Shown piece after piece: positions 20,754 through 30,726 of a DNA stretch of 64,000 bases. Source of the stretch: Fodinicurvata fenggangensis DSM 21160 (GTDB lineage: Bacteria > Pseudomonadota > Alphaproteobacteria > Kiloniellales > DSM-21159). Within the stretch, counting starts at the first letter, position 1. The number at the start of each line of letters is the position of its first letter. The stretch spans positions 248,001 to 312,000 of the forward strand of contig NZ_JMLV01000001.1 in NCBI RefSeq assembly GCF_000686045.1, in the 5' to 3' direction. Below the pieces are notes generated by a model, which worked only from the letters and a program-made list of their open reading frames with translations, was not told the origin of the DNA and searched no databases. Position numbers and translations under genes: made by a program.

Positions 20754-21572
20754 ATGGCCAATTTGGTGCGGCGTGTCTTGGCGGCACTGGTGCTTATCCC
20801 ACTGGTGGTCGGAGTGTTCCTGATTGGGGCGCCTTACAGCAATTTTCTGCTTTTGCTCGTGGTCCTAGTCATGGCTTGGGAATGGTCTCATCTCGTGTTG
20901 CCCGAGGCCGTACCGATGGCGCTGCATATCACATTCACTTCAACAGCAGGTCTTTGTTTTCTATCGTGGGTTTACACTGCACCGCTAACGGCAGGGTTGG
21001 TATCCGGCCTTGCAGTCGCGGCAGGATTGATCCTTGGACGAATGAACCCTAAAGCAATAGCGGGTAACGCCGGGACATGGTTGGTACTCGGTTTGCTCTA
21101 TACTGTTCTGCCCATCCTGGCTTTTCAGAGCATAGCTTCAAGGACGGACAGCGGGGGATTGCTGGCGATATGGCTTCTGCTTGTTGTCTGGTCGACGGAT
21201 ACGGCTGCTATGGCTGCGGGCAAAACCATTGGTGGGCCAAGACTTTGTCCTGGAATCAGTCCTAACAAGACCTGGGCGGGCCTGCTGGGGGGTGCCGCAT
21301 TTGCAGGTGTGGTTGGCATGATTGCAGCACTGTTCTTCTCTTACGAAAGACCACTGATTCTTCTTCTGATCGCCATGCTTCTTGCATGCGTTGCCCAAGC
21401 TGGCGACCTGCTCGAATCTCTGGTCAAGAGGCACTTTAATGCCAAGGATAGCGGCCGGTTGTTGCCCGGGCATGGAGGTATATTGGACCGTGTTGATGGA
21501 TTGGTGACAGCCTCTCCTTTCTTGCTGATTCTGCTACAGTGGCCAGTGTTCGAAGGATGGATGACCGGATGA
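20754..21572 (+). CDS. cdsA: Phosphatidate cytidylyltransferase
   Basis: CdsA converts phosphatidic acid and CTP to CDP-diacylglycerol, the branch point for all membrane phospholipids. The 272-residue product has about seven to eight membrane helices. Its C-terminal signature includes SPNKTWAGLLGG and KRHFNAKDSGRLLPGHGG followed by ILDRVDG. The start at 20754 lies 13 bp after uppS. The stop overlaps the dxr start by 4 bp (ATGA). Confidence 0.95.
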   Translation: MANLVRRVLAALVLIPLVVGVFLIGAPYSNFLLLLVVLVMAWEWSHLVLPEAVPMALHITFTSTAGLCFLSWVYTAPLTAGLVSGLAVAAGLILGRMNPKAIAGNAGTWLVLGLLYTVLPILAFQSIASRTDSGGLLAIWLLLVVWSTDTAAMAAGKTIGGPRLCPGISPNKTWAGLLGGAAFAGVVGMIAALFFSYERPLILLLIAMLLACVAQAGDLLESLVKRHFNAKDSGRLLPGHGGILDRVDGLVTASPFLLILLQWPVFEGWMTG

Positions 21573-22756
21573 CCCGAGCAAGCGGACCAAGGCGCATTTC
21601 CATACTCGGTTCGACCGGTTCGGTCGGAAAGAGTACACTGGAGTTGCTTTCCCAGTATCCGGAAAGCTTCCATGTAGAAGCCCTGAGCGCCAATCGGTCG
21701 GTTAACCATCTTGCGCATCAGGCAAGGGCAACCTCGGCTGCTTTTGCAGCAATTGGTGATCCCCGGCTTTACGCGGACCTCAAGGAAGCGCTGGCCGGTA
21801 CGCATACAGAGGTCGCCGCGGGACCTGAGGCGCTGGTGGAGGCTGCTGCGCGTGACAGTGACTGGGTAATGGCTGCGATTGTCGGTGCTGCGGGTCTTCC
21901 GGCCACCCTGGAAGCCGTTCGACGCGGTGCTATCGTTGCGCTGGCCAACAAGGAATCCCTGGTATGTGCCGGGAAGCTTCTTGTTGAAGCCGCCCGTATG
22001 TCAGGCGCGACCCTGTTGCCCGTTGATTCTGAGCACAATGCCATTTTTCAGGTTTTTGCCGCCGACCAGGTAGCTGAAATCGAGGAAATCGTTCTTACGG
22101 CCTCAGGCGGGCCTTTTCGGAACTGGAGCTCGGCTGAGATGGAAGCGGCCAAGCCTGAGCAAGCGTTGGCACACCCTAATTGGTTAATGGGAGCCAAGAT
22201 TACCATTGATTCCGCAACAATGATGAACAAGGGCCTGGAACTGATCGAAGCCGTCCATCTCTTTGATCTTCCGGACACCAAGGTTTCCGTTGTCATACAT
22301 CCGCAGTCCATTGTACATGGACTGGTCCGCTATTCGGATGGGTCTTTGTTGGCCCAGATGGGTAACCCGGACATGAGAACTCCCATTGCTCATGCCTTGG
22401 CATGGCCCGATCGCATGCGCTCTGACGTTTACCCTCTCAATTTGACGGAAATGACTCAGTTGACGTTTGAACAACCGGACGAAGTGCGCTTCCCGGCTCT
22501 GCGTCTGGCGCGCGACAGCTTGCGGCAAGGGGGGGGAGCCTCCATTGTTTTCAACGCAGCCAATGAAGTAGCAGTGGAGGCCTTTCTGGAGCGTCGCCTG
22601 AGGTTCACGGCTATTGCGCAATTGGTGGCCCGGGTGCTGGATGGTTACCGTCCAGTGGAACCGTCCAGCTTCGAATCCGTTCTGGAAATCGACCAGGAGG
22701 CTCGGATGAGGGCAAGGGCTGAGCTTTCTGTGGAACAAGGGGTCGAGGCACGATAA
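21569..22756 (+). CDS. dxr: 1-deoxy-D-xylulose 5-phosphate reductoisomerase
   Basis: Dxr commits DXP to the MEP isoprenoid pathway using NADPH. The 395-residue protein has the nucleotide-binding GSTGSVGKSTLELL, the metal/substrate motif PVDSEHNAIFQ, and the flexible-loop region with PHPNWLMGAKITIDSATMMN-like sequence. The ATG at 21569 overlaps the cdsA stop; an ATG at 21557 is an alternative, since AAGGA is at 21553-21557. A 116-bp gap with AAGGAG precedes rseP. Confidence 0.96.
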   Translation: MTRASGPRRISILGSTGSVGKSTLELLSQYPESFHVEALSANRSVNHLAHQARATSAAFAAIGDPRLYADLKEALAGTHTEVAAGPEALVEAAARDSDWVMAAIVGAAGLPATLEAVRRGAIVALANKESLVCAGKLLVEAARMSGATLLPVDSEHNAIFQVFAADQVAEIEEIVLTASGGPFRNWSSAEMEAAKPEQALAHPNWLMGAKITIDSATMMNKGLELIEAVHLFDLPDTKVSVVIHPQSIVHGLVRYSDGSLLAQMGNPDMRTPIAHALAWPDRMRSDVYPLNLTEMTQLTFEQPDEVRFPALRLARDSLRQGGGASIVFNAANEVAVEAFLERRLRFTAIAQLVARVLDGYRPVEPSSFESVLEIDQEARMRARAELSVEQGVEAR

Positions 22757-22872
22757 TGAAGAGTTCAACTGTCGGCGCTTTCCCAAGGGTCTGCAGGTGG
22801 TGTAAAAGGAGACAACCTCTGCTGCCTGCTCTTCGCGGCAGTTACCTTGCTCCAAGGAGTTGAAGTTCTTTT

Positions 22873-24090
22873 ATGCAGTTCCTAAGCGGTATCGGTGACT
22901 TTGTAATCCCGTTCCTGATCATCCTGACCGTCCTGGTCTTTGTTCATGAGTTGGGCCACTATCTTGTGGCCAGATGGTGCGGTGTGCGCATCGATGCCTT
23001 TTCCATTGGTTTTGGGCCGGAACTGTTCGGCTGGAATGACCGCCACGGCACACGCTGGAAATTCAGTGCGATCCCGCTCGGGGGGTACGTCAAGATGTTC
23101 GGTGACGCGGACGTGACCAGCCGTCCAGCGCCCAGCCGTTCGGCCGCGAGTTCTGCGCAACAGGATGATCATCAGGGCCAAGGCGTCGGCGCCGGTGAAG
23201 AAACGGGAAGCTGGGCGGGCGGTCGCGAACGACCGCTGACACCGGAGGAAAAGGCTGTCTCCTTTCATCACAAGTCCTTGGCACAACGCGTTTGGATCGT
23301 TTCGGCCGGGCCAGTGGCGAATTTCCTCTTTGCCCTGGTGGTATTGGCCGGTTTCTTCTTTACTTTCGGGCAGCCGACTACCCCACCCGTGATAGGGCAG
23401 GTCTTGCCGGAGAGTGCTGCCGCAGAATCCGGTCTTCAGAGCGGTGATCGCATTGTCGCCATCAACGGATCCGAAGTTGAACGCTTCGAGCAGATTCAGC
23501 GTGCAGTGCAATTGAATCTCTCTGCGCCCCTGGACATGGAAGTTGTTCGTGACAGTCGGAATCTGACCCTTACGGTCACACCTGAGATTGTGGAAGCCGA
23601 GGACGGCTTTGGTAATGTTCAGGAGGTTGCCCGCCTCGGAATCACGGCCAGTGGCACCGAGTTTGTGCGTTATGGCCTGCTGCAGTCCACTTGGATGGCC
23701 GGCGAGGAAACCGTCAGCCTTGTCGGAGCTACGATGAAGGCGCTCGGGCAAATCATAACGGGATCTCGAAGCACCGACGAACTGGGCGGCCCGGTTCGGA
23801 TTGCCGAAATGTCGGGTTATGTCGCCGATACCGGTATGGTGTCTGTCCTCTGGTTCATGGCGGTTCTTTCAATAAACCTTGGCCTAATCAATCTCTTTCC
23901 TGTACCCATGCTGGATGGGGGACACCTGCTGTTCTATGCGTTTGAAGCTGTACGTGGGCGCCCCCTGGGCGAAAGGGCACAGGAAATCGGTTTTAGAATC
24001 GGCCTGGGGCTAGTACTGACACTCTTTGTATTCGTGACTTGGAACGATCTGGTAAGATTGCGTGTATTCGATTTTCTTGCAGGCTCGTGA
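22873..24090 (+). CDS. rseP: Site-2 intramembrane metalloprotease RseP
   Basis: RseP cleaves transmembrane anti-sigma factors and signal-peptide remnants inside the inner membrane. Zinc-binding HELGH is seen near residue 25 and the second ligand motif LFPVPMLDGGHL near 345. A PDZ domain (about 165-245) starts with VLPESAAAESGLQSGDRI. Between them lies a polar Ser/Gln/Gly-rich insertion (about 78-125), a low-complexity loop common in alphaproteobacterial forms. The length of 405 residues is typical for a one-PDZ version. bamA follows. Confidence 0.95.
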   Translation: MQFLSGIGDFVIPFLIILTVLVFVHELGHYLVARWCGVRIDAFSIGFGPELFGWNDRHGTRWKFSAIPLGGYVKMFGDADVTSRPAPSRSAASSAQQDDHQGQGVGAGEETGSWAGGRERPLTPEEKAVSFHHKSLAQRVWIVSAGPVANFLFALVVLAGFFFTFGQPTTPPVIGQVLPESAAAESGLQSGDRIVAINGSEVERFEQIQRAVQLNLSAPLDMEVVRDSRNLTLTVTPEIVEAEDGFGNVQEVARLGITASGTEFVRYGLLQSTWMAGEETVSLVGATMKALGQIITGSRSTDELGGPVRIAEMSGYVADTGMVSVLWFMAVLSINLGLINLFPVPMLDGGHLLFYAFEAVRGRPLGERAQEIGFRIGLGLVLTLFVFVTWNDLVRLRVFDFLAGS

Positions 24091-24152
24091 CGCAGCAGGG
24101 GACTGGCGACAGCATGCAGATCTGGTTGCCGAATTCGGCTAGGGAGGTTTTC

Positions 24153-26438
24153 GTGGGGCTCAGAACTCTATTCTTCGGGGGGATGCTGGTTGTAGCCGTG
24201 GCCTTGACCGGTATGCCGAACAGTACGCAGGCACAATCGATCAATGAAGGCGGGATCATTGAAGAGATTCGCATCGAGGGCACGCAACGCGTCGACCCTG
24301 CGTCTGTACAAAGTTACATGCAGGTTGAGCCTGGCGATGATTTTGATCCGCTGACTCTCGATCAATCACTGAAAAACCTCTATGATTCCGGTTTGTTCGA
24401 AGATGTGACACTGCAGCGGGATGGCAGTGCCCTGATCGTAGCGGTTTCCGAGAATCCGATGATCAATCGGTTGGCCTTCGAGGGAAACCAGCGCATCGAT
24501 GACGAAGAGCTGCAAAGGGAGGTTCAACTGCGTCCCCGCGTGGTCTACACGCGAACCAAGGTTCAGAATGATGTCGAGACGATCCAGGACATCTATCGCA
24601 GCCAGGGGCGTTTTGCGGCCACCGTGGAACCGAAGATAATTGAATTGGACCAGAACCGCGTCGATCTTGTCTACGAGATCGACGAGGGTCCCTTGACGGG
24701 TGTGGAATCCATCAATTTCGTTGGCAATGAAGCCTTTTCCGGGTCTTCCCTAAGGGGTGAAATCTCGACGCGGGAATCGGCGTGGTACCGTTTCCTGTCC
24801 AGTTCCGACGTCTATGATCCGGACCGCCTAGCCTTTGATCGAGAACTCTTGCGGCGCTTTTATCTTGAGGAAGGCTATGCCGACTTCCAGGTGCTTTCCA
24901 CCAATGCCGAACTCAATCCGGATCGCTCGGGCTTCATCATAACCTTTACCATCGAAGAGGGGCCCCGTTTCGAGTTCGGTGAGATCACGCTCGAGAGCAA
25001 CCTTCGCGACCTGGAACCGGAGGCTGTGGAGGGGCTGATCGACGCACAGGAGGGAGATTGGTACGACGCCACCACTGTGGAAGATGATGTCCAGGAATTG
25101 ACCGATCGCATTGGTGAAATGGGGTATGCCTTTGTGGATGTTCAGCCACGCGCCAATACCGACCGGGAAAACGAGGTCGTCGACATTGTCTACGAGATTG
25201 GCGAAGGGCCCAGGATCTTCGTGGAACGTATCGACATCGAAGGCAATGTACGCACAGTTGACGAAGTCGTACGGCGCGAATTTCGATTGGCGGAAGGCGA
25301 TGCCTTCAATCGCGCCCGCGTGCGCAGGTCCAGGCAGCGTATCGAGGACCTGGGCTTCTTCCGTACGGTCGAGGTGGATACGGAAGATGGCTCTGCTGAA
25401 GACAGGGTCATAATCAAGACCGATGTTGAGGAACAGCCAACTGGCGACCTGACCTTCGGTGCGGGTTTTTCGACGGCTGTTGGTCCCTTGGGTAGCGTGC
25501 AGTTGCGTGAGCGCAACCTGCTCGGCCAGGGCCAGGACCTGCGGGCGTCGGTCAGTCTTGGTGGTACAGGGTCCGAGTTCAATCTTGGTTTTACGGAACC
25601 CTATTTCATGGATCGGCCCATTTCCGCGGGCTTTGACATTTTCCGCATCACGCGTGATCGCAGCGAACTCTCCTTCAAGGAGGAGCGCAGAGGTGGAAGT
25701 TTGCGGGCGGGCTATGACCTGACGGAACATACACGGAATGTCTGGCGCTATACGCTTGAACGCCGGGAGATCGATGATGTTGATGATGATGCGCCGATCT
25801 CTGCCAAGAAGGAAGAGGGTGCCTCCTGGCGCTCCAGCATCAGCCAGTCCCTGATTTGGGACAAACGCAACAACTCCCGCCGCCCGACAGAAGGCTTTAT
25901 TGCAGACCTGACGACCCAATTCACGGGCTTGGGTGGCAACGTTCGTTTCCTCAGGGGCAGTGTGGGGGGGCGCTATTACTTCCCGCTGGGGGATGAATGG
26001 ACACTGTCCTTGGGTGCGCGTGGTGGCACGATGTATGGCCTGGGCCAGGACACGCGCATCAGTGACCGCTTCCAGCTCGGGGCCGACGAATTTCGGGGCT
26101 TCGATTATGGCGGCATTGGGCCAAGGGATGAGGGCAGCAAGGATCCGCTTGGGGGCAACAACTTCGCAAAGGGAACCGTCGAGTTCATCTTTCCGCTGGG
26201 GCTTCCAGACGAGTTCGATGTCCGAGGTCGCCTGTTTTCCGACGTCGGTACCGTCTGGGGCGTGGACGACGACACGGATGTTATTGGGGATAACAGTTCA
26301 ATACGTGTTTCCGTTGGTCCGGGCCTTTCATGGGATTCGCCGCTTGGCATGATCAACGTGGATCTAGGCTTCCCCATCCAGAAGGAAAGTTACGACGAGA
26401 CCCAGATATTCAACTTCAGTTTTGGGACACAGTTCTGA
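24153..26438 (+). CDS. bamA: Outer membrane protein assembly factor BamA
   Basis: BamA is the central insertase for beta-barrel proteins. I chose the GTG at 24153: it follows an excellent GGGAGG (24142-24147) by 5 nt and gives a standard signal peptide ending near STQAQS. An ATG at 24114 has no such site and would add 13 polar residues. The 761-residue product has five POTRA domains (about 30-430) and a 16-strand barrel, with the RGF motif of loop 6 (EFRGFDYGG) and terminal Phe (SFGTQF). The periplasmic part is strikingly acidic. skp starts 1 bp after the stop. Confidence 0.95.
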   Translation: MGLRTLFFGGMLVVAVALTGMPNSTQAQSINEGGIIEEIRIEGTQRVDPASVQSYMQVEPGDDFDPLTLDQSLKNLYDSGLFEDVTLQRDGSALIVAVSENPMINRLAFEGNQRIDDEELQREVQLRPRVVYTRTKVQNDVETIQDIYRSQGRFAATVEPKIIELDQNRVDLVYEIDEGPLTGVESINFVGNEAFSGSSLRGEISTRESAWYRFLSSSDVYDPDRLAFDRELLRRFYLEEGYADFQVLSTNAELNPDRSGFIITFTIEEGPRFEFGEITLESNLRDLEPEAVEGLIDAQEGDWYDATTVEDDVQELTDRIGEMGYAFVDVQPRANTDRENEVVDIVYEIGEGPRIFVERIDIEGNVRTVDEVVRREFRLAEGDAFNRARVRRSRQRIEDLGFFRTVEVDTEDGSAEDRVIIKTDVEEQPTGDLTFGAGFSTAVGPLGSVQLRERNLLGQGQDLRASVSLGGTGSEFNLGFTEPYFMDRPISAGFDIFRITRDRSELSFKEERRGGSLRAGYDLTEHTRNVWRYTLERREIDDVDDDAPISAKKEEGASWRSSISQSLIWDKRNNSRRPTEGFIADLTTQFTGLGGNVRFLRGSVGGRYYFPLGDEWTLSLGARGGTMYGLGQDTRISDRFQLGADEFRGFDYGGIGPRDEGSKDPLGGNNFAKGTVEFIFPLGLPDEFDVRGRLFSDVGTVWGVDDDTDVIGDNSSIRVSVGPGLSWDSPLGMINVDLGFPIQKESYDETQIFNFSFGTQF

Positions 26439-26439
26439 C

Positions 26440-27024
26440 ATGACCTTTCGAAACACTTTCATTGCCGGCTTTGTCGTATCCGCCATGACCGTCATGGCAA
26501 GTCTGGGCATGGTTAACCAGGCCTCGGCGCAGGATGAAATGCCGACACCGAAGATTCTTGTTGTCGACTTGCAGCAGGTCATGCGCGAGGCCGACGCCAT
26601 GAAAGGCTTGCGTGAAGAAGCCGAGGGACTGCGATCGGAAATGGAGCAGAACCTCAAGCAGCAGGAAGAGTCCTTGCGGGAGGAAGATGAAGCTCTGTCC
26701 CGGCAACGCACGGTCCTTTCACAGGAAGCCTTCGAAGAAAAGCGCGGACAGCTTGAGCAGAGGTTCAGCCAGTTCCAATCCTCGGCGAATACGGAAATGG
26801 GACGTCTGGAAGAAGCCTATTCAGAGTCTGTGGCAGAGGTCGAGTTCACCATCGTGAAGATTTCGGATGATATTGCCGGCGAGCGTAGTGCAAACATGGT
26901 TATTCCCAAGTCCACGCTTCTGCTTGTCGGAGATGACTTCGAGATCACGGAAGAAGTCATCTCCCGTCTGAATGAAGAGCTTCCAAGCGTCTCATTGTCC
27001 CTGGAAGACGTCGATTCAGAGTAA
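26440..27024 (+). CDS. skp: Periplasmic chaperone Skp/OmpH
   Basis: Skp holds unfolded outer-membrane proteins in the periplasm. The 194-residue product has a signal peptide (about 1-30, ending ASAQDE) and a first beta strand PKILVVDLQQVM. A long Glu/Gln/Arg-rich antiparallel coiled coil (about 60-140) forms the tentacles, and a return strand SANMVIPKSTLLLV follows. It is directly downstream of bamA, as usual. In most proteobacteria lpxD comes next; here fabZ does, 53 bp later. Confidence 0.9.
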   Translation: MTFRNTFIAGFVVSAMTVMASLGMVNQASAQDEMPTPKILVVDLQQVMREADAMKGLREEAEGLRSEMEQNLKQQEESLREEDEALSRQRTVLSQEAFEEKRGQLEQRFSQFQSSANTEMGRLEEAYSESVAEVEFTIVKISDDIAGERSANMVIPKSTLLLVGDDFEITEEVISRLNEELPSVSLSLEDVDSE

Positions 27025-27077
27025 CAAACGCACATTACACGGATGCTCGCCAAAAGAAGCGGGCTGTCCTCTAGGAA

Positions 27078-27593
27078 ATGGCAAGTTATGGGATTTCTGG
27101 CATGACGGCCTCACGGGAATCTGGTTCCGAAACTTCCAAGGATAAACCTGAACTCAGCTTTGATGTGATGGACGTAATGCGGATGATACCGCACCGCTAT
27201 CCCATGCTGCTGGTGGACCGTATCCTGGAACTGGAACGCGACAAGCATGCCCTGGGGCTGAAGAACGTTACTATCAACGAGGGCTTTTTCCAGGGTCACT
27301 TTCCGCGACAGCCCGTCATGCCCGGTGTCCTGATCGTCGAAGCTATGGCTCAGACAGCGGCCGTGCTTGTCGTGGAAACTCTTGAAGGTGCGGCTGCAGG
27401 AAAACTGGTTTATTTCATGTCTGTCGAACAAGCACGCTTCAGGCGCCCTGTCGTTCCTGGAGACCAGTTGCATATACATGTGAGCAAAGTACGAAATCGT
27501 GGACCGGTCTGGAAATTCGAAGGCGAGGTCCGTGTGGATGACCAGGTGGCGGCCGAGGCCGGCTTTAGTGCCATGATACGCGAGGACGACTAA
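27078..27593 (+). CDS. fabZ: (3R)-hydroxyacyl-ACP dehydratase FabZ
   Basis: FabZ dehydrates 3-hydroxyacyl-ACP in type II fatty acid synthesis. The hot-dog core has the catalytic His and Glu in GHFPRQPVMPGVLIVEAMAQ, after IPHRYPMLLVDRI. The start at 27078 gives 171 residues; an ATG at 27102 gives a more usual 163, and neither has a clear ribosome binding site. The gene normally sits inside the lipid A block lpxD-fabZ-lpxA-lpxB. Here both lpx flanks are missing and a bidirectional terminator follows. Confidence 0.95.
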   Translation: MASYGISGMTASRESGSETSKDKPELSFDVMDVMRMIPHRYPMLLVDRILELERDKHALGLKNVTINEGFFQGHFPRQPVMPGVLIVEAMAQTAAVLVVETLEGAAAGKLVYFMSVEQARFRRPVVPGDQLHIHVSKVRNRGPVWKFEGEVRVDDQVAAEAGFSAMIREDD

Positions 27594-27632
27594 CGGGATT
27601 ATTCCTGCATGGGATATGAATGAAGTTCAAAT

Positions 27633-27660
27633 GAAAAGGGCGCCATCTGGCGCCCTTTTC
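27633..27660. terminator. Bidirectional terminator between fabZ and gltA
   Basis: A perfect 12-bp stem, GAAAAGGGCGCC (27633-27644) with GGCGCCCTTTTC (27649-27660), has loop ATCT. The A-run and T-run flank the GC core, so it can stop transcription of fabZ (plus) and of gltA (minus). Confidence 0.9.
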
Positions 27661-27689
27661 GCGTTGAGTATCGACGCTTATCCAGAATC

Positions 27690-29009
27690 TCAGCTCTTGA
27701 AAGACTCCGGCAGCTCGCGTCCCGTGTTGCCCTGATAAAGCTGGCGTGGCCGGCTGATGCGGTGATTGGGGTCCTCAACCATTTCGTTCCACTGGGCAAT
27801 CCAGCCTACTGTCCTTGCCACGGCAAAGAGAGCAGTGAACATGGAGGTGGGGAAACCCATGGCCTTCAGGATGATACCGGAATAGAAGTCCACATTGGGG
27901 AACAGTTTCTTCTCGACAAAGAAATCATCCTCCAGGGCGATCCGCTCAAGCTCCATGGCCAGATCGAGCAGTGGTTCCTGTTTGCGGATGCCGAGCTCAT
28001 CCAGGACTTCATGGCAGCTCTTCTGCATGACCTTGGCACGCGGATCATAGTTTTTATATACGCGATGGCCAAAGCCCATCAGGCGGAAGGGATCGTTCTT
28101 GTCCTTGGCGCGTTCGATGAACTCGGGAATTCGGTCCTTTGAACCGATTTCCTGCAGCATGCGCAGAACCGCTTCATTGGCGCCGCCGTGTGCCGGTCCC
28201 CAGAGAGAGGCAATGCCTGATGCAATGCAGGCAAAGGGATTGGCACCAGAAGACCCGGCAAGCCTTACTGTCGATGTCGAGGCATTCTGTTCATGATCGG
28301 CATGCAGGATGAAGATGCGATCCATGGCGCGCGCCAGGGTCGGGCTGATCTTGTACTCTTCAGCCGGAACGGAAAAGGTCATGTTCAGGAAGTTTTCCGC
28401 GTAACTCAGGTCATTGCGCGGATAAACGAAGGGCTGTCCCACGGAATACTTGTAAGCCATGGCTGCGATAGTCGGCATCTTCGCGATCATGCGATGCGAA
28501 GCGACCATGCGCTGGTGAGGATCGGTAATATCCGTTGAATCGTGATAGAAGGCGGAGAGGGCACCGACCACACCTACCATCACCGCCATCGGGTGGGAAT
28601 CGCGCCGGAATCCACGAAAGAAGTAGATCATCTGCTCGTGGAGCATGGTGTGATAGGTAATGTCGTGCTCGAACTTCGTCTTCTGTTTGGAATCGGGCAG
28701 ATCGCCGTTCAGGAGCAGATGGCAGACATCCATGAAATCACAATGTTCGGCCAGATCCTCGATCCGATAGCCGCGGTGCATAAGGATCCCTTTGTCGCCG
28801 TCAATATAGGTGATCTCGGAATCGCAGGAGGCTGTCGAGGTGAAGCCGGGGTCATATGTGAACATGCCCGTTTCCCCATACAGCTTGCGTATGTCTATGA
28901 CGCGCGGGCCGACAGTGCCATCGATGACCGGCAGTTCCCACTGCTGACCTGACTGGTTGTCGGTCAGGGTAACCGAATTCTGGCTTTTTTCACTGTTCGC
29001 GTTGGTCAT
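27690..29009 (-). CDS. gltA: Citrate synthase (type II, hexameric type)
   Basis: GltA condenses acetyl-CoA with oxaloacetate to start the TCA cycle. The 439-residue protein has the catalytic histidines in [10 protein letters not shown] and [14 protein letters not shown], the active Asp region, and the [12 protein letters not shown] loop. The N-terminal beta domain (about 10-60), typical of the Gram-negative NADH-sensitive type, is present. AGGA precedes the ATG by 7 nt. It lies 83 bp downstream of gltX on the same strand and ends at the shared terminator. Confidence 0.97.
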   Translation of the reverse strand: MTNANSEKSQNSVTLTDNQSGQQWELPVIDGTVGPRVIDIRKLYGETGMFTYDPGFTSTASCDSEITYIDGDKGILMHRGYRIEDLAEHCDFMDVCHLLLNGDLPDSKQKTKFEHDITYHTMLHEQMIYFFRGFRRDSHPMAVMVGVVGALSAFYHDSTDITDPHQRMVASHRMIAKMPTIAAMAYKYSVGQPFVYPRNDLSYAENFLNMTFSVPAEEYKISPTLARAMDRIFILHADHEQNASTSTVRLAGSSGANPFACIASGIASLWGPAHGGANEAVLRMLQEIGSKDRIPEFIERAKDKNDPFRLMGFGHRVYKNYDPRAKVMQKSCHEVLDELGIRKQEPLLDLAMELERIALEDDFFVEKKLFPNVDFYSGIILKAMGFPTSMFTALFAVARTVGWIAQWNEMVEDPNHRISRPRQLYQGNTGRELPESFKS

Positions 29010-29092
29010 CTTGCTATCCTTGTAAAAGGCTGTGGTCTATTCATTTCCACCTGAACTTTTGCGGCGCAGCATAAGTCCGGATCAAGCGCCGA

Positions 29093-30511
29093 TCAATCAG
29101 CAGAAATGCTAAAAGTTTGCATTTGTTCCTGTGCGTCGCTTAACCGGCCCAAGGATTCCTCGCGGCCAAGAATCGCGGCAACCTCGAAGATACCTGGCGA
29201 AACGCTGGAACCGGTAAGCGCTGCACGCAATGGCTGCGCAACGGCTCCTAGTTTCATTTCGCGCTGTTCGGAAAGCGCTCTTATGCTTTTCTCCAGTTCG
29301 TCTTCGTTCCAGTTTTCGACTTTCTGTAGCGCTTCTGCGATGGCTGCGATCAGATCGGCGCCCCCTTTGGAAATCAGTTTCTGTGCCTTTTCCTCGAAAA
29401 CCAGCGGGCGCCCGGAAACGTAAAACTGTCCCAAGTCAGCCAGCTCCTTCATGGTCTTGGCGCGTGGCTTCAGTCCGGCCATCCCGGCCAGCAATCGCTT
29501 CCGGCCAAGGGGGGTAACCTCGCCATAGAAGTCTGCACAGAGGATATCTACGAGACGTTGATCCTCCGCCTCTCTGAGGTAATGTCCATTGAGATTGCTG
29601 AGCTTTGCGAAGTCAAAGCGCGCGGCGGAACGTCCGACTCCATTCAGATCAAACCATTCGATAGCTTGTTCAGTGGAAATCACTTCGTCATCACCATGTC
29701 CCCACCCAAGGCGAAGAAGGTAGTTTCGAAGGGCCTCGGGCAAGAAGCCCATTTCCCTGTAAGTTTCCACTCCCAGAGCGCCATGCCGTTTCGACATCTT
29801 TGCCCCGTCCGGGCCATGTATCAGGGGGATATGCGCAAAACTCGGGGCCTCCCAGCCTATAGCCCTGTAGAGCAGGGTTTGGCGGAAAGCGTTGGTGAGG
29901 TGATCGTCCCCCCTGATGACGTGAGATATCCCCATATCATGGTCGTCGACAACCACGGACAGCATGTAGGTTGGAGATCCGTCAGCGCGCAGCAGCACCA
30001 TATCGTCCAATTGTTCATTGGCGACACGCACAGTTCCCTGAACCTGATCGACGATTTCGGTTTCCCCTTCCTGAGGGGCTTTCAAGCGAATAACCGGATC
30101 CACGCCTTGTGGTGCCTCTGAGGAATCACGATCGCGCCAGCGCCCATCATAGCGCATGGGCCGGCCTTCCTTCTTGGCCGTTTGCCGCATCTCCTCCAGT
30201 TCTTCCTGAGAGGCATAGCAGTAGTAGGCCTGTCCTGTTCCGAGCAGGCTACGAGCAACTTCTGCATGACGCTCTGAACGCGCGGACTGGAAAACGGTCT
30301 CTTCGTCCCAATCTAGGCCCAGCCATTCAAGTCCGTCCACGATAGCCTGAATGGCGTCATCGGTAGATCTCTTGCGGTCCGTGTCTTCGATGCGCAGACG
30401 AAAGACACCACCATGGTGGCGTGCATATAGCCAGTTGAACAAGGCCGTTCGCGCCCCACCGATATGCAGGAAACCGGTGGGAGAGGGGGCAAAGCGTGTC
30501 ACCACTGTCAT
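29093..30511 (-). CDS. gltX: Glutamyl-tRNA synthetase
   Basis: GltX attaches glutamate to tRNA-Glu, and in many alphaproteobacteria to tRNA-Gln, with later amidation. Class I motifs are clear: the HIGH-type [14 protein letters not shown] and the KMSKR motif in [10 protein letters not shown]. The start at 30511 ([13 protein letters not shown]) gives 472 residues; an in-frame TTG at 30547 adds a charged extension without family support. It is divergent from comEC and probably shares an mRNA with gltA. Confidence 0.96.
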   Translation of the reverse strand: MTVVTRFAPSPTGFLHIGGARTALFNWLYARHHGGVFRLRIEDTDRKRSTDDAIQAIVDGLEWLGLDWDEETVFQSARSERHAEVARSLLGTGQAYYCYASQEELEEMRQTAKKEGRPMRYDGRWRDRDSSEAPQGVDPVIRLKAPQEGETEIVDQVQGTVRVANEQLDDMVLLRADGSPTYMLSVVVDDHDMGISHVIRGDDHLTNAFRQTLLYRAIGWEAPSFAHIPLIHGPDGAKMSKRHGALGVETYREMGFLPEALRNYLLRLGWGHGDDEVISTEQAIEWFDLNGVGRSAARFDFAKLSNLNGHYLREAEDQRLVDILCADFYGEVTPLGRKRLLAGMAGLKPRAKTMKELADLGQFYVSGRPLVFEEKAQKLISKGGADLIAAIAEALQKVENWNEDELEKSIRALSEQREMKLGAVAQPLRAALTGSSVSPGIFEVAAILGREESLGRLSDAQEQMQTFSISAD

Positions 30512-30726
30512 GCGTTTTTCCGAGATCCTTTTCTCAGTGCTAGGCAAAGCTGCTGAAACTGCTGTGGGCGCTATCTAGCACATCTGTTCTGGCGACGCAC
30601 GCAGCAGCATGACCTACGCAGGGACCGAGATGGTGTTATGTCAGGAATGCATATTATAGTTGCTTTGAGGGGCAATTTATTAAAAGCTTTGTTTCTTTCC
30701 AGGAAGATCCTCTGGGGGCTTGGGAG

